Below are positions 9,256-15,630 of a stretch of DNA of 55,625 nucleotides, one piece after another. The DNA is from Candidatus Altimarinota bacterium. GTDB lineage: Bacteria; Patescibacteriota; Gracilibacteria; RBG-16-42-10; JAQVLK01. The stretch covers positions 1 to 55,625 of the forward strand of contig JAQVLK010000004.1 in the NCBI GenBank assembly GCA_028704165.1. Direction: 5' to 3'. The notes under the pieces were generated by a model. That model was not told the origin of the DNA. It did not search any database and was given only the letters and a program-made list of their open reading frames with translations. Position 1 is the first letter of the stretch. Every line of letters begins with the position of its first letter. The translations under genes and the position numbers were made by a program.

Positions 9256-9268
9256 TTTAGGAATGGGG

Positions 9269-9571
9269 TTAGGATTTTTTGTACTTGTGCAACTTAGATT
9301 GTACCTTAGCTTTCTCTTTTTGATAAACTGCTTTACTTTTTGTTTTAACCTTGGCCTTTTCTTTGTCATACCAACGTGCCAGAGGTCTGATCGGTTTCCA
9401 GTTTTTGAATTTCTTAATCCAAGCTTGCTTACGTTTAAAATCAAGGAGACTGATAGCAATAAATATAAATAGGAATCCTTGTAAGAAAGGTAAAAAAAGT
9501 CCGATTATACCTAAAATAAGCAAGAATCCACCTGCTAAGTTTCTCAGAATCTTTTTTAAATGCTTTTTCAT
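9269..9571 (-). CDS. Small membrane protein, PGPGW type
   Basis: The 100-aa protein has a short basic N-terminus and two adjoining hydrophobic segments (residues 10-46) with LLILGIIGLFLPFLQGFLFIF. The repeated small-residue/Pro pattern resembles the PGPGW family of putative membrane proteins (or DUF454). The C-terminal half is an Arg/Lys-rich, probably helical cytoplasmic tail (KAKVKTKSKAVYQKEKAKVQ). Function is not known. It lies 3 nt after the cyclophilin gene and 13 nt before pyrH, so it shares their transcript. The C-terminal basic repeats could contact nucleic acid or phospholipid; this is a guess. Confidence 0.6.
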   Translation of the reverse strand: MKKHLKKILRNLAGGFLLILGIIGLFLPFLQGFLFIFIAISLLDFKRKQAWIKKFKNWKPIRPLARWYDKEKAKVKTKSKAVYQKEKAKVQSKLHKYKKS

Positions 9572-9574
9572 AAC

Positions 9575-10441
9575 TTATCTTTTGTGCTTTTTCATCCTAC
9601 CATATTTCTTCTTTTTCTTCTTACGGTTCTTTTTGGGAAGAGAGGGAGGAGCTTTCTTTTTACCAAGCTTGATTTTAGCAAAAATCAGCAGACCGACGAG
9701 AACAGCAGCCAATCCCAATAGAATCCAGAGCATAATCTTGAAGAAACTGGAGACCCAGCTGGAGGAAGTGCTCGAACTATTGTCTTCAGAAATCTGTTCG
9801 ATGCTGGAATCATATCCACTGATAGTGAGTTTATTTATAAAGACCTCAGTCAAAGGATGATTGGTGGTATCTGTAGGAGAGTCTGCGATTTTTCTAACTA
9901 TTTCTTGTCCACGGTAAACTTGACCAAAAACTGTGTGCACGTTATCCAAATGATGATTTGCAACTTCATTGATAAAAAACTGACTGCCATTAGTGTTGGG
10001 ACCGGAATTAGCCATTGCTACGGCATACGAAATATTTTGAAGCTCCGGACTAAACTCGTCTTCAAATGCATAACCTGGTCCTCCCGTACCGTCATTACTA
10101 GGATCTTCATCTTTGGAGAGTGGGTCACCAGTCTGAATCATAAACCCTTTGATAACGCGATGAAATTTTAGACCGTCATAAAATCCTGCCTTTGCCAGTT
10201 TCTCAAAATTCTCAACTGTTTTGGGAGCTTCTGTTGCGAACAGTCGTATTTTGATATTGCCGAGATTAGTCTCAAGCGTGGCAATCTGATCTCCGTCTTG
10301 CGGCAGCTGTTCTTGATAAGAAAGCTCTGTTGAGCCTTCCTCAAGCGGAGCAGAAGCGACATCAGGAAAAAAACTGATACTGAGAGTCAAAATCAGGACT
10401 GCTGCAATAATCAGTACGAGCGTCTTATTAAACTTTCGCAT
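9575..10441 (-). CDS. Membrane-anchored cyclophilin-type peptidyl-prolyl isomerase
   Basis: The 288-aa protein has an N-terminal hydrophobic segment (6-28) ending in a possible signal-peptidase site VASA, then a complete cyclophilin domain (about 50-215). The catalytic FHRVIKGFMIQTGDP (Arg of the active site), MANSGPNTNGSQFFI and HTVFGQV segments are present. After a Ser-rich stretch comes a second membrane helix (about 233-255) and a very basic tail (PKKNRKKKKKKYGRMKKHKR). This predicts an extracytoplasmic isomerase held by the C-terminal helix with the tail in the cytoplasm. It is placed between tsf and the PGPGW gene. A role in folding exported proteins is an inference from topology. Confidence 0.9.
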   Translation of the reverse strand: MRKFNKTLVLIIAAVLILTLSISFFPDVASAPLEEGSTELSYQEQLPQDGDQIATLETNLGNIKIRLFATEAPKTVENFEKLAKAGFYDGLKFHRVIKGFMIQTGDPLSKDEDPSNDGTGGPGYAFEDEFSPELQNISYAVAMANSGPNTNGSQFFINEVANHHLDNVHTVFGQVYRGQEIVRKIADSPTDTTNHPLTEVFINKLTISGYDSSIEQISEDNSSSTSSSWVSSFFKIMLWILLGLAAVLVGLLIFAKIKLGKKKAPPSLPKKNRKKKKKKYGRMKKHKR

Positions 10442-10451
10442 AGGAGCAAGT

Positions 10452-10470
10452 GTTAATTTTTGAAATTAAC
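10452..10470. repeat. 8-bp inverted repeat between tsf and the cyclophilin gene
   Basis: GTTAATTT (10452-10459) and AAATTAAC (10463-10470) form a perfect inverted repeat with a 3-nt centre, just upstream of the cyclophilin start and downstream of the tsf stop. It lacks a T-tract. It may be an operator-like site or an RNA hairpin at the cistron junction; nothing more can be said. Confidence 0.3.
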
Positions 10471-10492
10471 TATCTGCAGAAACAGAAGTTCT

Positions 10493-11077
10493 TTAGATCT
10501 CGATCCTGAAAACTCTACCAATCTCAACTTTCTCACCAATCTTAGCTACTAGTCCATTGATTAACTTCTCAGCAGTGGTTTTGTCGTCCTTAATAGAAGG
10601 TTGCTTCAAAAGACAGACTTGAGAATAATATTTATCAACCTTGCCTGCTAGAATCTTTTCTACTATCTCAGCCGGCTTTCCTTCTTCTTTTAATTGAGCA
10701 CGGTAGATCTCTTGCTCTTTTGCCAACTCTTCAGCTGGTACTTCTTCAGGCCTTACATACTTAGGATTCATAGCAGCGACTTGCATAGCGAGCTCCTTGG
10801 CCAGTGCTATAAACTCATCGTTGCGTGCTACGAAATCTGTCTCGCAGTTCAACTCGACCATGGTAGCAATCTTGTTGTTGGAGTGGATATAAACACCGAT
10901 TGTTCCTTCTTTAGCTTCTTTGTCAGCACGCTTGGCAGCTTTGGCCGCACCGCTCTTGCGCAAGATATCAGCAGCTTTTGCCATATCTCCCGCAGCTTCT
11001 GTTAGGGCTTTTTTACATTCCATCATACCGACTCCGGTAATTTGGCGCAGTTCATTTACTTGACTGGCAGTAATCAT
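10493..11077 (-). CDS. tsf: Elongation factor Ts (short form)
   Basis: Nucleotide exchange factor for EF-Tu. The N-terminal UBA-like domain is intact (ITASQVNELRQITGVGMMECKKAL) and is followed by the TDFVARND motif (residues about 80-87) that contacts EF-Tu. The protein is 194 aa against about 280 aa in E. coli, so only one core subdomain is present. Such short forms are known in other lineages. It lies 21 nt downstream of rpsB, the universal pairing. The stop is followed by a short spacer before the cyclophilin gene. Confidence 0.95.
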   Translation of the reverse strand: MITASQVNELRQITGVGMMECKKALTEAAGDMAKAADILRKSGAAKAAKRADKEAKEGTIGVYIHSNNKIATMVELNCETDFVARNDEFIALAKELAMQVAAMNPKYVRPEEVPAEELAKEQEIYRAQLKEEGKPAEIVEKILAGKVDKYYSQVCLLKQPSIKDDKTTAEKLINGLVAKIGEKVEIGRVFRIEI

Positions 11078-11098
11078 GATAAGAGGGGAATTAATAAT

Positions 11099-11899
11099 TT
11101 ATTTAGTGCTTACTTTTTCTTCCTTCTTCTCCACAGCTTTATTGACTACAGGCTTTTGGGCCTTAGCGGCCTCTACAGGCTTTGGTGCTGGTTTACTTTC
11201 CTTGCTAGCTACACTTTTTTCCTTAAAATTCTCAGCTATAACCTGACTTACCAAGCCCACCATCAGAGCCAGAGATTTGATAGCATCATCATTGGCAGGA
11301 ATAGGATAATCGATCAAATCAGGATCAGCATTCGTGTCGACGAGAGCTACAACAGGAATTTTGAGAGCACAGGCTTCCTTAACAGCTAAGTGATCTCTGA
11401 TTGGATCAACGACGAAGACTGCACCTGGAAACTGGTTTAAATTCTTTACTCCTGAGAAATACTTATCCAATTTAGCCAGTTCTCTCTTGATCAAAACAAT
11501 TTCTTTCTTGGTATATTTGCCTTCCAACTCACCACTGGCTTGGGCTAATTCTAGGTCTCGATAATGCTTGATACGTGTTTTCATAGTAGGGAAGTTGGTC
11601 AAAAAACCTCCCAACCAACGTGTACTAACATATGGCATTTTGCATTCAGCAGCTTTTTCAGGAACTAGAACAGAAGTTTGGCTCTTGGTACTGACGAAAA
11701 GGATTGGTTCTCCTTCGCTTGCTACCTGCTTCAAAAAGCCCAATGCTTTGTTGAGTGAATGAGCAGTTTGCTCAAGATCAATAATATGGATCCCGGCTTT
11801 TTCACCATAGATAAATTTCTTCATCTTGGGATTCCACTTTTCGCAGCGGTGTCCGAAGTGACAACCGGCCTCTAAGAGGTCTTTCATAGTAACGTTCAT
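11099..11899 (-). CDS. rpsB: 30S ribosomal protein S2
   Basis: Ribosomal protein of the small subunit that also helps recruit S1. The 266-aa sequence has the S2 signatures MKDLLEAGCHFGHRCEKWNP at the N-terminus and PGAVFVVDPIRDHLAVKEA with IPVVALVDTNADPDLIDYPIPAND later. The last 40 residues form a Lys/Ala/Pro-rich tail (KPAPKPVEAAKAQKPVVNKA) beyond the conserved core. Upstream are a strong promoter (12001-12028) and a leader of about 95 nt with a hairpin, a layout expected for S2 autoregulation. A partial SD (AAGGT) lies 5 nt before the ATG. Confidence 0.97.
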   Translation of the reverse strand: MNVTMKDLLEAGCHFGHRCEKWNPKMKKFIYGEKAGIHIIDLEQTAHSLNKALGFLKQVASEGEPILFVSTKSQTSVLVPEKAAECKMPYVSTRWLGGFLTNFPTMKTRIKHYRDLELAQASGELEGKYTKKEIVLIKRELAKLDKYFSGVKNLNQFPGAVFVVDPIRDHLAVKEACALKIPVVALVDTNADPDLIDYPIPANDDAIKSLALMVGLVSQVIAENFKEKSVASKESKPAPKPVEAAKAQKPVVNKAVEKKEEKVSTK

Positions 11900-11908
11900 G
11901 ATACCTTG

Positions 11909-11945
11909 GGGTTAGCGCTCTTTACCTTCCTTTCTTCCGTAACCC
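11909..11945 (-). promoter_or_regulatory. Candidate hairpin in the rpsB leader
   Basis: GGGTTA and TAACCC (positions 11940-11945 and 11909-11914 on the other strand) can pair across a 25-nt purine-rich loop. The structure ends about 10 nt before the rpsB start and adjoins the partial SD sequence. Ribosomal protein S2 represses its own messenger in several bacteria through a leader structure. Whether this hairpin does so is inference. Confidence 0.35.
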
Positions 11946-12000
11946 TTGTTGTAAAGGGAGGTATGGAAGATCAGATAAAGAACTTTTATATACGTGCGTA

Positions 12001-12028
12001 ATTATAGGGAAAAGGGATAGGAAGTCAA
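12001..12028 (-). promoter_or_regulatory. Predicted promoter of rpsB-tsf
   Basis: On the minus strand TTGACT (12023-12028) and TATAAT (12001-12006) are 16 nt apart. The -10 is perfect and the -35 matches five of six. It overlaps the last codons of the upstream NifU-like gene. Transcription would start near 11994. Confidence 0.72.
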
Positions 12029-12436
12029 GCGTTTTTTTGAACATCCTTGGCAGCCTGCACAACTTGAGCTTTTAGCTGGATTATTTTTAGATGAGAACTG
12101 AGCTATGACTTTAATAGTATCCTCATTGGCATCTACTGATTCAATTTGGCAGGAGCCCTGTTCTTCGTTACCGATCAAAACATTAAGGGTCTTACAAAGA
12201 ACTTGAAAGTGTTTCAAGTTCAAGTATTTTTCGGTTTCATCACTTAAGTCTTTGAGTAGATCGACTTCGCTACTTTCCAAGATCTCGTAGATTTCTTTGC
12301 CCTTAAATCTTTTTAATAGTAAAGAATTCTCACCGATTTCTTTATCGCAACTTAGTTTGCGCAATGAATAATCCAGTAATTTATAATCCGAGCTGAGGGT
12401 GATTTCGATGATTTCAGTTAGATCTTGGCAGGACAT
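12002..12436 (-). CDS. NifU/IscU-like protein with Cys-rich C-terminus (putative)
   Basis: The 144-aa protein resembles the N-terminal scaffold domain of NifU/IscU only distantly: LLDYSLRKLSCDKEIGENSLLL near residues 20-41 fits the Cys-containing strand-helix of that fold, and FKGKEIYEILES follows as in the family. Cysteines also occur near 82 and 96, and the end has CAGCQGC, a possible Fe-S or metal ligand set. IscU-like proteins assemble Fe-S clusters and pass them on. Neighbours are a thioredoxin-fold gene upstream and rpsB downstream, with no cysteine desulfurase gene visible. The annotation is tentative. Confidence 0.45.
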   Translation of the reverse strand: MSCQDLTEIIEITLSSDYKLLDYSLRKLSCDKEIGENSLLLKRFKGKEIYEILESSEVDLLKDLSDETEKYLNLKHFQVLCKTLNVLIGNEEQGSCQIESVDANEDTIKVIAQFSSKNNPAKSSSCAGCQGCSKKRLTSYPFSL

Positions 12437-12471
12437 GGTAAAACATTTAACAATTGACCATTAACATGTGA

Positions 12472-12573
12472 CTATTTCCATTTTATCGAGCAACCTTGCG
12501 AGGTCTCTTGTTTCTCAGGTGCTTCGTCACCATTTATAAGTTTTTTTAGAGCTTCTTTCAAGTCTTTGGCTAC
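12472..12573 (-). pseudogene. Decayed tandem copy of the 3' end of the thioredoxin-fold gene
   Basis: Read on the minus strand this segment encodes 33 codons ending in ETSQGCSIKWK and a TAG stop. The intact gene immediately upstream ends in KPSQGCSIKWK with the same stop. The preceding residues also align (VAKDLKEALKKLINGDE against VTQEELKQALESLISGNE), so this is a paralogous 3' fragment with many substitutions, not a recent copy. Its 5' part is gone. The break falls at the repeat at 12574-12614, which lies between the two copies. Confidence 0.75.
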
Positions 12574-12614
12574 GCCCGCTACGAATCTACGAATGAGTGA
12601 TGCGAATGAATACG
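12574..12614 (-). repeat. Short dispersed repeat (ATTCGTAG type)
   Basis: On the minus strand the segment contains CGTATTCATTCGCATCACTC followed by ATTCGTAGATTCGTAG and CGGGC. The ATTCGTA unit is iterated imperfectly. It fills the gap between the thioredoxin-fold gene and its decayed copy. A diverged relative occurs at 14461-14492 (CATTCGGATCGCATATTTGT then AGATTCGTTG). Confidence 0.45.
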
Positions 12615-13145
12615 CTATTTCCACTTTATGGAACACCCTTGAGAAGGTTTTTGATTCGCACTTATTTCATTTCCACTTATAAGGCTCTCTAAGGCTTGCT
12701 TTAACTCTTCTTGGGTGACTTTTCCCGGATATTCCCAGTTATCATTGATACGTCCGTGGTAGTAAAGCTTAGAATCTTTGAACAAGTAAAGATCCGGTGT
12801 GCATTGTGCTTGATAGGCACGAGCTACTTCCTGAGTTTCATCGTACAAGTAAGGAAAGGGGAGTGCTAACTCTTTCATTTTATCAAAAGAATCTGCTGGA
12901 TAGTTCACGGAATCATTCGAGTTGATCGCTACAAAGTTCACTTTATCTCCGAACTCCTTGTGAAGTTCGATCAAAAGCGGCCAAGCGGCGATGGCGTAGG
13001 GACAATGATTGCAGGTGAAAACAATTAAGAGACCTTGTTTATCTTGAAAATCTGCCAGCTTCTTCAAGTTTCCTTGGGTGTCAACTAGCTCGAAGTCGGG
13101 AGCTGGCCACTTATCCGGGAGTTTGAGGGAGAAGCGGAGTGACAT
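12615..13145 (-). CDS. Thioredoxin-fold (AhpC/TSA-like) protein
   Basis: The 176-aa protein has a thioredoxin fold of the redoxin/AhpC-TSA type: PAPDFELVDTQGNLKKLADF, then the redox motif FTCNHCPYA with CxxC (CNHC), followed by FVAINSNDSVNYPADSF and the late cis-Pro segment CTPDLYLF. No signal peptide is seen, so it is cytoplasmic. CxxC suggests thiol-disulfide exchange or peroxide reduction. Sequences of this type are annotated as thioredoxin family protein; the substrate is unknown. The C-terminal GCSIKWK is shared with the remnant next to it. Upstream lies an MGMT-like gene on the same strand. Confidence 0.8.
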   Translation of the reverse strand: MSLRFSLKLPDKWPAPDFELVDTQGNLKKLADFQDKQGLLIVFTCNHCPYAIAAWPLLIELHKEFGDKVNFVAINSNDSVNYPADSFDKMKELALPFPYLYDETQEVARAYQAQCTPDLYLFKDSKLYYHGRINDNWEYPGKVTQEELKQALESLISGNEISANQKPSQGCSIKWK

Positions 13146-13176
13146 GGGGATAAATTAAAAATGAAAGATTAAAAAT

Positions 13177-13434
13177 TCAAAATTTATTTACACTTTCTGA
13201 TTTTAAGATTTCTTGCTTCTTATTAGTGCCTCTATTATATCCCCCAAGCTTTCCGTCTGACCTAATGACTCTATGGCAAGGAATCTGCGGATCGTAGTTT
13301 TTGTTTAGGATGTTACCGACAGCACGGTAAGATTGCGGACTTCCGGCCAGTTTAGCTACTTGCTTGTAAGTTAAAGTCTGGCCTTTGGGAATTTGGCGGA
13401 CGACGGCGAGGACGCGGTAGGAAAAGGTGGACAT
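13177..13434 (-). CDS. Methylated-DNA-cysteine methyltransferase domain protein (MGMT/ATL type)
   Basis: The 85-aa product is only the DNA-binding/active-site domain of O6-alkylguanine-DNA alkyltransferases. It has the helix-turn-helix IPKGQTLTYKQVAKLAG, the arginine-finger segment SYRAVGNILNKN, and the active-site motif IPCHRVIRSDGKLGGY. The acceptor Cys is present, unlike in alkyltransferase-like (ATL) proteins where it is replaced by Trp. The start at 13434 (MSTFSYRVLA) is chosen over a longer frame because the family begins with F..VL..V..IP.G. The gene ends at TGA, one of only two TGA stops here. It may repair O6-methylguanine. Confidence 0.85.
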   Translation of the reverse strand: MSTFSYRVLAVVRQIPKGQTLTYKQVAKLAGSPQSYRAVGNILNKNYDPQIPCHRVIRSDGKLGGYNRGTNKKQEILKSESVNKF

Positions 13435-13493
13435 TGGTAATAAATTACAGATGTAGCATGACAAAGTATCCACTAAAAAACAAATTATTTATT

Positions 13494-13546
13494 GTGTGGG
13501 ACCCACCACCCCTGCCTGCCGGCAGGCAGGCCCACCTCCTCCCCAA
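13494..13546 (+). repeat. Dispersed repeat island A with 20-bp perfect palindrome
   Basis: A perfect 20-bp palindrome (13511-13530, CCTGCCTGCC and its complement) is flanked by GTGGG (13496-13500) and CCCAC (13531-13535). The outer sequences GTGGGACCCACCA at the left and CCCACCTCCTCCCC at the right recur, inverted, at 24186-24310. The G/C content is much higher than in the surrounding A/T-rich DNA. It is intergenic, between the MGMT gene and tpiA. Confidence 0.6.
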
Positions 13547-13570
13547 GTATAAAAATCGTAACAGTCAAAC

Positions 13571-13587
13571 ATTAAGGAAACATTAAG
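13571..13587 (-). promoter_or_regulatory. Direct repeat CTTAAT-N5-CTTAAT, site 1
   Basis: On the minus strand two CTTAAT half-sites lie 11 bp apart (13582-13587 and 13571-13576), about 45 bp upstream of a predicted tpiA promoter. Two more copies with identical spacing occur at 14505-14521 and 24122-24138. The 11-bp period is that of OmpR/PhoB-family operators. Confidence 0.5.
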
Positions 13588-13631
13588 ATTTAACCGAAGC
13601 CATAAAAATAACGATTTTCGGAATTTCCAGC

Positions 13632-13659
13632 TTGTGACATTGCTAAATTGTTGTAAGAT
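13632..13659 (+). promoter_or_regulatory. Possible tpiA promoter
   Basis: TTGTGA (13632-13637) and TAAGAT (13654-13659) are spaced by 16 nt, each matching the consensus at four of six positions. The start codon of tpiA is 24 nt downstream. Weak by sequence alone, but well placed. Confidence 0.4.
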
Positions 13660-13682
13660 GAAGGCAGTTAAAAAACAAAGCT

Positions 13683-14402
13683 ATGCCCAAAAAAATTGTG
13701 GCCGGTAACTGGAAAATGAATACCAATATTGCTGAAGGAATTGCCCTAGCTTTAGGTCTAAAAGAATTGTTAAAGAAGAGCGAGGTAGAATATATCATCT
13801 GTCCACCATTTATCTCACTGGAAGCGATTAGTAAGATGCTGGCTGACAGTTGTATCAAAATCGCTGCGCAAAACATGTATTTCGAGGAAAAGGGATCTTT
13901 TACAGGCGAGGTTTCGGTAACAATGCTGCCAGGTTTGGTGCAATATGTGATTATTGGTCATTCAGAACGCAGACAATTATTCGGAGAAAGTGATGAAATG
14001 ATCAATAAGAAAGTTAAAGCTTGTTTGGAACATGATTTGATACCTATTTTATGTGTGGGAGAAACTTTGGAGACTAGAGAGAAAGGGGAGGCACAGGAAT
14101 TTGTCTCAGAGCAACTTCAAAAAGACTTAGAAGGTTTAGATAAAGCAAAAGTTGTGCTTGCCTACGAGCCAATTTGGGCGATCGGTACAGGACAGACAGC
14201 CAGCCCCGAACAGGCAGAGGAAATGTGCAGCTTTATTCGTGCACAGGGATTAACGGGAAACAGCATTCTCTACGGTGGCAGTGTGAATGCGGAAAATGCT
14301 TCCAACTTAGCTGCTATGCCAAATATTGATGGTTTCCTAGTTGGCGGTGCTAGTTTGAAGGCGAAGGAGTTTGGGAAGATATGTGCAGCAATGCAAAATT
14401 AA
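13683..14402 (+). CDS. tpiA: Triosephosphate isomerase
   Basis: Interconverts dihydroxyacetone phosphate and glyceraldehyde 3-phosphate. The 239-aa protein shows all catalytic elements: NWKMN (Lys near 11), GHSERR (His near 93), YEPIWAIGTGQTA (Glu near 161) and the phosphate loop YGGSV. A flexible loop 6 lid is included in that Glu motif. It stands alone on the plus strand, followed by a terminator hairpin. The other glycolytic genes are 1.3-8 kb away on the minus strand. No Shine-Dalgarno sequence is seen before ATG. Confidence 0.97.
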   Translation: MPKKIVAGNWKMNTNIAEGIALALGLKELLKKSEVEYIICPPFISLEAISKMLADSCIKIAAQNMYFEEKGSFTGEVSVTMLPGLVQYVIIGHSERRQLFGESDEMINKKVKACLEHDLIPILCVGETLETREKGEAQEFVSEQLQKDLEGLDKAKVVLAYEPIWAIGTGQTASPEQAEEMCSFIRAQGLTGNSILYGGSVNAENASNLAAMPNIDGFLVGGASLKAKEFGKICAAMQN

Positions 14403-14407
14403 AGATT

Positions 14408-14436
14408 AAAAATGGTAAATTTCTGATACCATTTTT
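14408..14436 (+). terminator. Hairpin terminator after tpiA
   Basis: AAAAATGGTA (14408-14417) pairs perfectly with TACCATTTTT (14427-14436) around a 9-nt loop. The descending arm is T-rich, giving a U-tract, and lies 6 nt after the tpiA stop. Confidence 0.6.
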
Positions 14437-14460
14437 CCCATTCCTATTGGTCCCATCTTC

Positions 14461-14492
14461 CATTCGGATCGCATATTTGTAGATTCGTTGTG
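14461..14492 (+). repeat. Diverged copy of the ATTCGTAG-type dispersed repeat
   Basis: The stretch contains CATTCGGATCGCATATTTGT and AGATTCGTTG, similar to the minus-strand repeat at 12574-12614. It lies between the tpiA terminator and the direct-repeat site 2. The similarity is partial, so the assignment is moderate to weak. Confidence 0.3.
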
Positions 14493-14504
14493 GTCCCATC
14501 ACGT

Positions 14505-14551
14505 CTTAATCTTTTCTTAATCTTTGTATGTTACAAAGAGTTTATTAGTAT
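14505..14551 (+). promoter_or_regulatory. Direct repeat CTTAAT-N5-CTTAAT site 2 with adjacent promoter
   Basis: CTTAAT at 14505-14510 and 14516-14521 form the second copy of the 11-bp-period repeat. Directly after it, TTGTAT (14524-14529) and TAGTAT (14546-14551) are 16 nt apart and could be the promoter of the small gene at 14567. A tandem half-site touching the -35 is the usual position for PhoB/OmpR-type activation. Confidence 0.45.
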
Positions 14552-14566
14552 TAACTGACAAAAACC

Positions 14567-14815
14567 ATGCCAGAAAAAAGTAATTTCCCGCTCATGTCAC
14601 CAGCTCCGAATCCTCAAGATTTCTCAAGTTTTGAAGAGTACCGAGAAAGGTTGCAGCTTCATCAGGATTTTATGCAAAGGGTCGCAGAGATAGAAAAGAT
14701 TCATGCTGAGAGTCACTCCAAGGAGGAATATACGAGGAAAATGAATGAGATTGGAATGATTGGTGATGGAGATTTTTTCATCTGTCCAATGGGGCCCTAT
14801 GAAGATATTTTTTAA
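14567..14815 (+). CDS. Small acidic hypothetical protein (paralogue 1)
   Basis: Unrecognised. The 82-aa product has no signal peptide or membrane segment and is predicted helical. The first part, SPAPNPQDFSSFEEYRERLQ followed by LHQDFMQRVAEIE, resembles the next gene's FPEPKPEDFKDPLQYIRALR followed by SHFDMVNMIEAMK: both have P-x-P-x-DF, a tyrosine and a charged helix. The two are probably ancient tandem duplicates. The end (FFICPMGPYEDIF) differs. The gene follows the CTTAAT repeat and a weak promoter and precedes its paralogue by 11 nt. Function is unknown. Confidence 0.65.
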   Translation: MPEKSNFPLMSPAPNPQDFSSFEEYRERLQLHQDFMQRVAEIEKIHAESHSKEEYTRKMNEIGMIGDGDFFICPMGPYEDIF

Positions 14816-14826
14816 CATACAAACAT

Positions 14827-15084
14827 ATGTCTTATATTGGAGATTATTATGATGAATTATTGAAAGATTTTCCCGAACCCAAGCCTGAGGATTTCAAGGA
14901 TCCGCTGCAATATATCCGTGCCTTACGATCTCATTTTGATATGGTGAATATGATTGAAGCTATGAAAGATGCGCGTATCGAAGCTGATGGAGATCAAGAT
15001 AAGTTTGAAGAACTGATGGATAAATGGGATAGAGATATGGAAAAGGAACGTTCAAGACATAGATATTATGATGATGAAGTATAG
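14827..15084 (+). CDS. Small acidic hypothetical protein (paralogue 2)
   Basis: Unrecognised. The 85-aa product is rich in Asp/Glu and Lys/Arg and mostly helical, without Cys. It shares the P-x-P-x-DF motif and the following helix with the preceding gene, arguing for duplication. The end (WDRDMEKERSRHRYYDDEV) is highly charged. Its last codons overlap the start of the RAYT transposase gene by 17 nt, so the two are probably translated from one messenger. No database family comes to mind. Confidence 0.6.
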   Translation: MSYIGDYYDELLKDFPEPKPEDFKDPLQYIRALRSHFDMVNMIEAMKDARIEADGDQDKFEELMDKWDRDMEKERSRHRYYDDEV

Positions 15085-15628
15085 AGGGGGATCTTGTCGT
15101 CTCAACGGTTGGGATTATGCTGCGGAAGGGAAATATTTTGTGACAATTTGTATTAATAATAGAAAAAAGTCTTTCGGTAAATTAGTAGATGCCGAAGTAA
15201 AATTATCCCAAGTAGGAGAAATCGCAGATAAATTCTGGAGGGATATCCCAAATCATTACAACAATGTTTGGTTGGGTGCATTTATCATGATGCCGGATCA
15301 TATGCATGGGATTGTGTGTATCAAAAAATCAATTAACACGTTTAGAACATTATGTAGACGCGCGATATATCGCGCGTCTAACGGAGGAGGTGGGTTTACC
15401 GGAAAACACAATCCCATGCATTCCTGTCATTCCTTAGGAAAAATTATTCGTGATTACAAATCTGCGGTTAGCAGATGGGCACATCAGAATGGTTTTGCGG
15501 AATTTGAATGGCAGCCACGTTTTTATGATCATGTAATTCGTGATGTATCAGATCTAGAAAGGATTAGCAATTACATCAAAAATAATCCTTTGTTGCATTA
15601 TCTGAAACAAAAAGGTTCTTATTGGTAA
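15068..15628 (+). mobile_element. RAYT (REP-associated Y1 transposase)
   Basis: The 186-aa product is an IS200-like HUH transposase of the REP-associated type. It starts with the typical GGSCRLNGWDYAAEGKYFVT and has the metal-binding HUH motif in MMPDHMHGIV (His 78 and 80). The C-terminal part has EWQPRFYDHVIRDVSDLERI and ISNYIKNNP. The tyrosine in YIKNNP (169) is the likely nucleophile by family position, though I cannot prove it. RAYTs are thought to mobilise short palindromes in trans. A 26-bp perfect palindrome lies within the gene (15355-15380, residues 96-105) in a region that is normally a variable loop. Frame is kept and all catalytic motifs remain. Several ATGs are clustered at the start; the fourth residue Met is an equally good start. 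Confidence 0.9.
15355..15380. repeat. 26-bp perfect palindrome inside the RAYT gene
   Basis: The half-site TAGACGCGCGATA is followed directly by its reverse complement, so the full 26 bp is self-complementary without a loop. The G/C-rich core is alien to its surroundings. In the protein it encodes RRAIYRAS-like residues. It looks like an inserted REP-like unit, but no second copy was found in this window. Confidence 0.7.
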
Positions 15629-15630
15629 AT

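Noticed and set aside
9256..9459. Long N-terminal extension of pyrH
   Set aside because: It overlaps the PGPGW gene and has no family sequence; the normal start is at 9255.
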